36,429 nucleotides of DNA from the NCBI GenBank assembly GCA_003696625.1, contig RFGR01000063.1:1-36429 (forward strand), in the 5' to 3' direction. A model generated the notes under the pieces. That model was not told the origin of the DNA. It worked only from the letters and a program-made list of their open reading frames with translations, and searched no databases. Shown here one piece after another: positions 30,801 to 36,429 of the stretch. Source of the DNA: Planctomycetota bacterium. GTDB lineage: Bacteria; Planctomycetota; UBA1135. Position numbers and translations under genes: made by a program. Positions within the stretch are counted from its first letter, which is position 1. The number at the start of each line of letters is the position of its first letter.

Positions 30801-32330
30801 TCAGGAGCCGGCCTCGGCCGGCGGCGGCGCCTCGGCCGCCGGCGCCCAGTCCAAGCCCTGCACCGTCCGCAGCCGGACCAGCGCCTTGGCGTACTCCATG
30901 CGGGCGTTCTTCTCGGCGCTCAGGGCGGCCTCGAGGTCGCGCTGGAACTGGAGGACCTGGAAGTTGGTCGAGGCGCCCTCGCGCAGCCGCCGCTGCTCGG
31001 CGTCGAGCTGGCGACGGGCGACTCGGCTGGCCAGGGCGGTGGCCTCGATCCGTTCGGCCTGGTAGTTCAGGTTGCGGACCGCTTCGCGGACCTCGCCGGC
31101 GACCTGGTTGCGCTGGTCGCGCAGCGTCCGCTGGGCGAGTTCGTAGGCGTGGCGGGTGCGGAGTTCGGCGCCGGCGGCCTGGCGGTTGCCGAACGGCAGC
31201 TCGAAGGACAGGCCGATCGAGTAGCCGGCGTAGTAAAAGCCGCTGACGGTGCTCCAGGCGTCGGCGACTTGGCGGGAGATCGCGGCCGAGGTTCCGGTCG
31301 CGATCAGGTCCAGGCGGGGTAGGCGGTTGCGCCGGGCGACCTCCCAGTCCAGCCGCTTCTGCTCGACGTCGGTCTCGAGCTGCAGCAGGTCGGGACGGTG
31401 CTCGAGGGCGGTCCGATAGGCCTCCTCCCAGTCGATCGCGGCCGGAGTCGGTTCAGGCGGTTCGCTGACCGGCACGATCTCGACCCGCCAGTCCTTCTGG
31501 TCGTCGAAGGGAAACAGGAGCAGACGGAGCCGGTCCTGGACCTGGGCGACCCGGTTGCGGGCGGTGAGCAGGGCCTCGGTCCGGGTGGCGATGTCGGCCT
31601 CGGTCTGGACGACCTCGACCTCCGCCGCCGAGCCGACCCGGAACCGGGCCAGGGTCACCTCGCGCAGCTCCCGGGCCAGGTCGAGCGAGAACTCCTTGAC
31701 CTTGACGTCCTCGATCGCGAAGGCCAGGTCCCAGTAGGCGTCCACCGCCGCCTGGAGGGTGTCGACCTCGGCCCGGCGGACCGCGGCGCCGGCCTGGTCG
31801 GCGCCGAGTTCGGCGCTGCGCCGGGAGTACTCGGCGTTCAACCGCCAGCCGCCGCGCAGCAGCGGTTGAGTGAGGTTGAAGTTCAGGCCGATGTTCGACT
31901 CCGGGTTGAAGCCGAAGAAGCTCGGCGGCAGGTTGTCCTCGGAGTAGGTCTCGCTGACCGCGACTTGGACCGTGCCGCCGCTGATCAGGGTGCTGCGCAG
32001 ACCTTGCTCGGCCTGCCAGGAGCGGACGTGCTGGGTCGGCAGGCCGCCGGAGAAGAGGCCCCCGGAGGTCGGGGTCTCGCGGTAGCTGTAGGTGAGGTCG
32101 CCGAAGAAGACCGGGTCGAACACCCCGGAGGCCTCCTCCACGCCGGCGGCGGCGGACCGGGCCTGGAGCCGGGCCTGGAGCAGCGCCGGCGCGTTGCCGG
32201 CGACCAGGCGGACGACATCCTCCAGCCGCAACGGCAGGGTCTCCGCCGCCGGTTCGCTCGGTTCGGCTGCGGGTTCGGCCGGATCCTGGAGGACGGGAGC
32301 AAGGAGACCGAGGACGAGGGCGGTCAGCAT
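30801..32330 (-). CDS. TolC-family outer-membrane efflux protein
   Basis: A 509-residue protein with a short signal peptide (MLTALVLGLLAPVLQ) and the internal duplication of TolC proteins: two halves, each with long amphipathic helices (EVDTLQAAVDAYWDLAFAIEDVKVKEFSLDLARELREV and QRTLRDQRNQVAGEVREAVRNLNYQAERIEATALASRVARRQLDAEQRRL) and short strands for the barrel (GLNFNLTQPLLRGG, GYSIGLSFELPFGNR). It would form the outer-membrane channel of a tripartite exporter. No adaptor or inner-membrane pump lies nearby, so it may serve several systems. TATCCT 13 bases upstream (32344-32349) may be its -10. Confidence 0.88.
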   Translation of the reverse strand: MLTALVLGLLAPVLQDPAEPAAEPSEPAAETLPLRLEDVVRLVAGNAPALLQARLQARSAAAGVEEASGVFDPVFFGDLTYSYRETPTSGGLFSGGLPTQHVRSWQAEQGLRSTLISGGTVQVAVSETYSEDNLPPSFFGFNPESNIGLNFNLTQPLLRGGWRLNAEYSRRSAELGADQAGAAVRRAEVDTLQAAVDAYWDLAFAIEDVKVKEFSLDLARELREVTLARFRVGSAAEVEVVQTEADIATRTEALLTARNRVAQVQDRLRLLLFPFDDQKDWRVEIVPVSEPPEPTPAAIDWEEAYRTALEHRPDLLQLETDVEQKRLDWEVARRNRLPRLDLIATGTSAAISRQVADAWSTVSGFYYAGYSIGLSFELPFGNRQAAGAELRTRHAYELAQRTLRDQRNQVAGEVREAVRNLNYQAERIEATALASRVARRQLDAEQRRLREGASTNFQVLQFQRDLEAALSAEKNARMEYAKALVRLRTVQGLDWAPAAEAPPPAEAGS

Positions 32331-32373
32331 GGTGCGACGGCGCAGGATAGCGGCGCCGGAGTCGGCTTCGGCC

Positions 32374-33021
32374 TCAGTTCGGTCCGGCTCCTTCCCGCCG
32401 CCACCGGGCCAGGTCGAGCAGCCGTCGCCGGGCTTGGCCTTCCGCCAGCCCCTCGGCCGCCCGCTCCAGTGCGTCGGCGGGAAGGAGGGCTCGCAGTTCC
32501 TTCGGGTTCTCCCGTCGCAGGCGCTCGATCTCGGCCAGCGCCCGCCAGAAGGGCCAGTCCGGCGGGCGCCGGCGCAGGGCCTCCAGGTACCAGGAGAGGA
32601 AGGCCTTGCCGCGCCGCCCGGCCGGCAGGGCGCGGAGTTCGAGGACCCGCCGGAGCCAGGTCAGTTTTTCCCGGCGGAACGGGCTGCGGCCGCCGACCCG
32701 GCCCTCGACCCGGTGGTGGGCGCCTCCAGGCGCCGGCGGGCGCAGGAACAGGATCTCCTCCTCCCCCGGGGCGACGAGCCGACCAGGGTCGGTCAGATAG
32801 CTGCAGCGCTCGAGCCCGGAGGGGCCCTGCAGGGTCTCGAGCACCTTGACTTCGACGTGGGTACCGATGCCGCCGACCGGCCGGGCGGCGAGGACCTCGG
32901 CCCGGACGATCCAGGTGGAACGGGCGATCGTCGCCTCGAGTCCGGACCAGACCGGCTCCCCCGGCGGCGCGGCTGCGGCGACGGCCGGAAGCAGGAGGAG
33001 CGGGAGGAGCAGGCGACTCAA
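32374..33021 (-). CDS. Small exported protein, unknown; third gene of the sigma/anti-sigma unit
   Basis: A 215-residue protein beginning at TTG 33021, where TTGA overlaps the anti-sigma stop, with a signal peptide (LSRLLLPLLLLPAVAAAAPPG). Residues ~28-100 look like a beta-barrel (STWIVRAEVLAARPVG..THVEVKVLETLQGP...GEEEILFLRPP), similar in pattern to small NTR/OB-like secreted domains; the rest is helical and Arg/Glu-rich. The family is not certain. An upstream open frame to 33156 is rejected because it lies inside the anti-sigma gene. Coupling to the sigma and anti-sigma genes suggests a role in sensing or as a target of this regulon. Confidence 0.6.
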   Translation of the reverse strand: MSRLLLPLLLLPAVAAAAPPGEPVWSGLEATIARSTWIVRAEVLAARPVGGIGTHVEVKVLETLQGPSGLERCSYLTDPGRLVAPGEEEILFLRPPAPGGAHHRVEGRVGGRSPFRREKLTWLRRVLELRALPAGRRGKAFLSWYLEALRRRPPDWPFWRALAEIERLRRENPKELRALLPADALERAAEGLAEGQARRRLLDLARWRREGAGPN

Positions 33022-33854
33022 TCGGCGGGCCAGAGGTCCGGACGGCGGTCGAGGACCGTCCAGGATACTCCGGAAGCCGCCGGCGGCAGCGGCAACGGCG
33101 CGGCGAGTTCGGGCGGACGTCGGCCGTCCAGGATCCAGATCCAGCCGGCCAGCCACGGCCGGTCCCCCGGTCGGTCGTTCCAGAGCCGCCGGACCCGGTC
33201 GGCCAGGTCCGGACCGGGCGTGTCCTGGTCCTCGCCGGCCAGGCGGCGCTCCAGCTCCAGCCAGAGGTCGACGGCGGAGGCCGCGGAGGGCGCCGCCAGG
33301 ACCGGCACCTCCTCCGGCCGAACCAGGCCGAGCCGCAGGCCGAGGCCGGTTCCGATCGGGCCGGCCGGCAGGGCGTCGGCCGGGGCGCCGGCGTCCGCCG
33401 GCGGGAAGATCCGGTGCCAGCGGAAGGAAGCCCGGCGCAGCCGGTTCAGGCGGTCCAGGGCCACGATCCAGCTCCGATCCAAGACCTCGGCCGGGTCCGG
33501 GCTGGTGGGCGGCTCCAGCTCCAGGCCGGCGACGTCGTCTCCGGCGGCCAGCACGATCGGCGCCGGCGCCGGCTCGAAGGAGATCGGCGGCGGCGCCGGG
33601 CGCCGCCCGCCGAGCAGGGAGACCACCGCCATCACCGGCACGCTCGCGGCCGCCGTGACCAGCAGAGCGGCGGCGGTGCGGAGCAGCCGGTTCTGGCGGA
33701 GGGCGCGCCGCCAGGTCCAGCGCGCCGGCAGTTCGGCCTCCAGGCGGGTCAGGAAACCGGGCGAGAGCGGCGGATCCGGCCAGGCCGCGCGCAGCTCTTC
33801 GGCCAGGGCGGCCAGCTCGGGATCCTCGATCGGGAAGCCGGGGCGATCCTTCAC
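33018..33854 (-). CDS. Probable anti-sigma factor, single-pass membrane protein
   Basis: A 278-residue protein coded directly after an ECF sigma factor (ATGA overlap). A cytosolic N-terminus of about 57 residues is followed by one membrane helix (about 58-82, LRTAAALLVTAAASVPVMAVVSLLGG) and a periplasmic domain with a Pro-rich linker. No HxxxCxxC zinc motif is present in the N-terminus, so it is not a ZAS-type anti-sigma; the call rests on position and topology. It is a possible substrate of regulated intramembrane proteolysis; an RseP homologue is coded at 25516 in this window. Confidence 0.65.
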   Translation of the reverse strand: MKDRPGFPIEDPELAALAEELRAAWPDPPLSPGFLTRLEAELPARWTWRRALRQNRLLRTAAALLVTAAASVPVMAVVSLLGGRRPAPPPISFEPAPAPIVLAAGDDVAGLELEPPTSPDPAEVLDRSWIVALDRLNRLRRASFRWHRIFPPADAGAPADALPAGPIGTGLGLRLGLVRPEEVPVLAAPSAASAVDLWLELERRLAGEDQDTPGPDLADRVRRLWNDRPGDRPWLAGWIWILDGRRPPELAAPLPLPPAASGVSWTVLDRRPDLWPAD

Positions 33855-34405
33855 GCCTCCTCCTCCAGGCCGGACTCGACCAGGGTCTCGCGCAGGCGCC
33901 GCAGCGCGTAGTGGACGCGGGACTTCACGGTGCCGACCGGAATGTCCAGGATCCTGCCGACCTCCACGTAGGGCAGGCGCTGGAGGACGGCCAGTTCGAG
34001 GAGTTCCCGGGTCGCCGGGTCACAGCCGGCCAGGACCCGGCGGATGCGCTCGGCCCGGTCGCGGGTACCGGCCCGCTCGCTCGGCCCCGGCTCCACCGGG
34101 TCGGGGACTTCGAGGAGGACCTCGGCGGCCGCGGCGGGGCGGACCCGGCGGCGCCGGTCGATCCAGAGGTTGCGGGCGATCCGAAGCAGATAGGCGTCGA
34201 GCCGGCCGCTCTCCTGGTAGCGGTCCATGCTCTGGAGGACGCGGAGGAAGACATCCTGGGTCAGATCTTCGGCCGTGGCCTCCTGCGCACCCAGGCGCAG
34301 GAAAAAGCCCTTGAGCCTCGGCCCCATCGACCCGACCAGCTCGGCCAACGCCGCCCGATCGCCGTCGCGGGACCGGGCCAGCAGGTCGCGGGAGCCGCCG
34401 CCCAT
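33851..34405 (-). CDS. ECF-type RNA polymerase sigma factor
   Basis: A 184-residue sigma-70 family regulator with only regions 2 and 4. Region 2 (about 15-90) contains AEDLTQDVFLRVLQ and the -10-binding helix end AYLLRIARNLWIDRRRR; region 4 (about 125-178) has the helix-turn-helix LPYVEVGRILDIPVGTVKSRVHYALRRLRE. This is the classic ECF layout. It directs polymerase to a small regulon in response to a signal relayed by the next gene, which overlaps it by 4 bases. Starts ATG 34405, 7 bases after tsaE, so it shares the thiL-tsaE transcript. Confidence 0.93.
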   Translation of the reverse strand: MGGGSRDLLARSRDGDRAALAELVGSMGPRLKGFFLRLGAQEATAEDLTQDVFLRVLQSMDRYQESGRLDAYLLRIARNLWIDRRRRVRPAAAAEVLLEVPDPVEPGPSERAGTRDRAERIRRVLAGCDPATRELLELAVLQRLPYVEVGRILDIPVGTVKSRVHYALRRLRETLVESGLEEEA

Positions 34406-34412
34406 CGGCCTC

Positions 34413-34928
34413 TCAGTCTGCCAACGGCTGGTCTGGGCCGCGGTTCAGGCCGTTTTGCGTTTCCGCCGCGGCCAGGGCCGCCAGCCGCCGGCGGGCTTCC
34501 GGGCCCAGGCCGCGCAGTTCCAGCCGCCGCTCCTCCCCCCGCCCGGAAAGCCGGACCTCGATCCGGTCCGGAGGCAGCCAGGACTCCATCCGGTCGGCCC
34601 ACTCGACCACGACCACGGCGGTCGGGAAGCGCTCGGCCAGGCCCTCGGCCAGGACCTCTTCCATCCGCTCGGCGAAGTAGGCGTCGAGGTGGAGCAGGGG
34701 CGTCGGTGCGGCGTACTCGTGGCAGAGCAGGTAGCTCGGCGAGGTGACCCGGTCGCGGACGCCCAGGCCGGCGGCCAGGCCGCGGGTGAAGGTGGTCTTG
34801 CCGGCGCCGAGTTCGCCGCGCAGGGCCAGGAAGTCGCCCGGCCGGAGCAACCCGCCCAAGGCCCGGCCGAGCGCCTCGGTGGCGGCCGGCGCGCGGCTGG
34901 TCCGAACGATCGTCCCGGACTCGTTCAT
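34413..34928 (-). CDS. tsaE: tRNA threonylcarbamoyladenosine ATPase TsaE
   Basis: ATPase needed with TsaB and TsaD to form t6A at position 37 of ANN-decoding tRNAs. The 171-residue protein has Walker A GELGAGKT (38-45), VTSPSYLL (61-68), the HLDAY motif (80-84) and VVVEWADRM (106-114), the standard TsaE series. The longer upstream frame is antisense-like sequence inside thiL; ATG 34928 overlaps the thiL stop (ATGA) and gives the usual length (E. coli 153). It lies between thiL and the sigma factor gene. Confidence 0.95.
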   Translation of the reverse strand: MNESGTIVRTSRAPAATEALGRALGGLLRPGDFLALRGELGAGKTTFTRGLAAGLGVRDRVTSPSYLLCHEYAAPTPLLHLDAYFAERMEEVLAEGLAERFPTAVVVVEWADRMESWLPPDRIEVRLSGRGEERRLELRGLGPEARRRLAALAAAETQNGLNRGPDQPLAD

Positions 34929-35842
34929 CGCCAGTCGTGGCTCCAGCCGGCGGCGCCGGGATCGATCGCCCGGCCGTCGACCTCCCAGCGGACGCCGGCG
35001 CCGGCGACGACGTCCCCGATCACGTGCAGGCCGGCCCGGCGCAGGACCGGGTCGGCCAGCGCCCGCCGGGCCTCGGCCGGGCGCAGGGCGGCGAGCAGTT
35101 CGTAGTCCTCGCCCTCGCCCAGGGCCGAGCGCCAGCCGGCCTCGTCGTGGCGGAGCGGCGGCGCCAGCGGGATCGCGTCGAGCTGGACCACCGCCCCCAC
35201 CCCACTGGCGGCGCACAGCCGCGGCAGGTCGGCGGCGAGACCGTCGCTCAGGTCCATCATCGCCGCCGCCCGGTAGCGCTCGAGCAGGATCCGGCCCTCG
35301 ACCAGCCGCGGCTCGGGCCGCAGGTGGCGGCCGCTGCGGACGGCGTCGCCGAGGCGGCCGGTGACGACCAACCAGTGCCCGGGTCGGGCCCCGCCGCGAC
35401 CGGGCGCCGGCCGGCTGCCCTCACGGCCGAGGAGGGTGCAGGAGAGGACCAGGGCCGGCGCCCGGCTCAGGTCGCCGCCGATCACCGAGCAGCCGAAGGC
35501 CGCCGCCTCTTCGACGAAGGCCCGGGCCAGGCGCTTCAGCCAGGCCAGCGGCCGGTCGGCCGGCGCCGCGATCGTCCAGGAGGCCGCCCAGGGCGAGGCG
35601 CCGGCGGCGGCCAGGTCGCTCAGGCTGCGCCGGAGCAGCTTGCGGGCCATCGCCCGGGCCGAGGTGCCGGATTCGACGTGGACGCCCTCGACCAATTGAT
35701 CGCAGCTCAGCACCAAGCGGCTCCGAGCCGGTGGTTGGATCCGCGCGCAGTCGTCGCCGGGGCCGGACAACCCGCGCCTTGCGACGAAGGAGTCGCGAAA
35801 GATATCGTGCAGGGTCTGTTCGCCGTGGCTCAACCCGTCCAC
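34925..35842 (-). CDS. thiL: Thiamine-monophosphate kinase
   Basis: Phosphorylates thiamine monophosphate to the diphosphate cofactor. The 305-residue protein has the family motifs GPGDDCA (27-33), SCDQLVEGVHV (46-56), RRSLSDLAAAGASP, GGDLSRAP, MMDLSDGLAADL and GEGEDYELL, all metal- or ATP-binding in the PurM/ThiL fold. GTG 35842 is the furthest start; TTG 35833 is an alternative. Either way its 5' end overlaps the start of the divergent pseudopilin-like gene (GTG 35825). It heads the minus-strand thiL-tsaE-sigma run. Confidence 0.93.
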   Translation of the reverse strand: MDGLSHGEQTLHDIFRDSFVARRGLSGPGDDCARIQPPARSRLVLSCDQLVEGVHVESGTSARAMARKLLRRSLSDLAAAGASPWAASWTIAAPADRPLAWLKRLARAFVEEAAAFGCSVIGGDLSRAPALVLSCTLLGREGSRPAPGRGGARPGHWLVVTGRLGDAVRSGRHLRPEPRLVEGRILLERYRAAAMMDLSDGLAADLPRLCAASGVGAVVQLDAIPLAPPLRHDEAGWRSALGEGEDYELLAALRPAEARRALADPVLRRAGLHVIGDVVAGAGVRWEVDGRAIDPGAAGWSHDWR

Positions 35843-36301
35843 CCCGTCCGCGCCCGCACCGGCCTGACCCGGTGGGAGGCGCTCTGGATCCTGCTGCTCG
35901 CGGTCGGCACCACGCTGCTGATTCTAGGGACGCTCCGACGCGAGATGGACCGGGCGCGGGCGCGGCGGGCGACCGACGCGATGGACTACCTCGCCGGCCA
36001 CCTGTTCCTCGGGCTCGGCGAGGACCTCGCCGGCTGGCCGGAGGGGGTCGAGTTCCTGCGCGGCCCGGGCGAGCCGCCGGCCGGGATCACGGGCGCCGCC
36101 GCCGACCTGGTCTCGGTGCTGCCGCCCCCCCACTTTTTGCCGGTGGACCCCTGGGGCCGCGCCTACGTGGTCGAAGCGCCGCGGGACGGCCGCCCCGGTC
36201 GGGTCCTCTGCGCCGGACCGGACGGAGATCTCGCCACCCTCGAGGAGGCCGGCCGCCGGCTCGAGCGGGTCCTGCTCGACCCGCCGCCGGCCGCCGGTTG
36301 A
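35825..36301 (+). CDS. Pseudopilin-like (GspG-like) protein
   Basis: A 158-residue protein. After a short basic leader, residues ~14-36 form one hydrophobic helix, RTGLTRWEALWILLLAVGTTLLILG. Gly at the end of the leader and Glu five residues later (G/LTRWE) copy the prepilin peptidase site and Glu+5 of type IV pilins. The C-terminal VDPWGRAYVVEAPRDGRPGRVLCAGPDGD is very like the GspG 'DPWGxPYxY..PG..g..d..S.GpDG' motif. I infer a divergent pseudopilin of a type II secretion or related system; no other Gsp gene is in view. GTG 35825 overlaps divergent thiL by 18 bases. Confidence 0.65.
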   Translation: MAQPVHPVRARTGLTRWEALWILLLAVGTTLLILGTLRREMDRARARRATDAMDYLAGHLFLGLGEDLAGWPEGVEFLRGPGEPPAGITGAAADLVSVLPPPHFLPVDPWGRAYVVEAPRDGRPGRVLCAGPDGDLATLEEAGRRLERVLLDPPPAAG

Positions 36302-36302
36302 G

Positions 36303-36429
36303 TCACCCGGCCCGCCGCCAGGCCTCGGCCAGCTCGGCCAGCAGCCGGGGATCGCGCGCCGCCCGCAGCACCGCCGCGCCGTGGGCGCCGGCGATCCGGC
36401 AGGCGACGGCCTGTTCCGGAGTCTGGATC
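36303..36429 (-). CDS. C-terminal end of an unidentified protein (partial)
   Basis: A minus-strand frame stays open from the right edge to TGA at 36303-36305, giving 41 residues ending in ...LLAELAEAWRRAG. The sequence is helical, Ala/Arg/Leu-rich, and starts TPEQAVACRIAGAHGAAVLRAAR. Codon composition matches neighbouring genes. It converges on the pseudopilin-like gene with one base between stops. I do not recognise it. Confidence 0.5.
   Translation of the reverse strand, partial: IQTPEQAVACRIAGAHGAAVLRAARDPRLLAELAEAWRRAG

Overview
This is a gene-dense, very GC-rich chromosomal window from a bacterium with an outer membrane: it carries a TolC-like outer-membrane protein and several secreted proteins. 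The mix of a eukaryotic-type (UAP1-like) nucleotide-sugar pyrophosphorylase in the fatty-acid locus, large secreted FG-GAP and HEAT-repeat proteins, and many small exported orphans suggests a member of the Planctomycetota or a close relative. That placement is inference from gene content, not a phylogenetic result. I see no phage, insertion sequence, CRISPR array or other mobile DNA.

Layout. (1) 1-7447: end of an unidentified gene, then a tight plus-strand operon rpmF-plsX-fabH-fabD-fabG-acpP-fabF for phospholipid and type II fatty-acid synthesis. It continues into an unknown 111-residue helical protein and a UAP1-type pyrophosphorylase. (2) 7493-9980: tRNA-Leu(CAA) and a secreted seven-blade FG-GAP propeller protein, closed by a strong intrinsic terminator. 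(3) 10070-14374: short divergent and convergent units: two unknown proteins, a CvpA-like membrane protein, a stand-alone NifU/Nfu N-terminal-like protein, a MaoC-type hydratase and a histidine phosphatase. A striking AT-rich island with two adjacent DnaA-box-like 9-mers lies at 13161-13289. (4) 14433-18576: two tandem, related, exported HEAT-repeat proteins. (5) 24318 down to 18573 (minus): a translationally coupled operon led by purM, followed by five mostly exported or membrane orphans, including a membrane-fused spermidine-synthase-like protein and a hydrolase-like protein with no visible catalytic serine. (6) 24387-28168: dxr, rseP (with four PDZ-like modules instead of two) and a UbiA-type prenyltransferase. 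(7) 29813 down to 28182 (minus): a HEAT-repeat lipoprotein whose start codon overlaps that of a divergent tRNA-dihydrouridine synthase (29812-30798). (8) 35842 down to 30801 (minus): thiL-tsaE-ECF sigma-anti-sigma-exported protein, then a TolC family protein. A pseudopilin-like gene and a partial gene close the window.

Two architectural habits recur. Genes inside operons are joined by 4-base start/stop overlaps and often use GTG or TTG. Several first genes of units instead start with ATG and have a -10-like hexamer only 6-10 bases upstream and usually no clear Shine-Dalgarno sequence, which suggests leaderless mRNAs. Convergent genes often overlap at their 3' ends or are separated by only a few bases, with no terminator.

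I did not find a convincing wholly new multi-gene system. The best leads are the AT-rich/DnaA-box-like island, the leaderless promoter pattern, the purM-led operon of exported orphans, the four-PDZ RseP and the secreted HEAT-repeat family.
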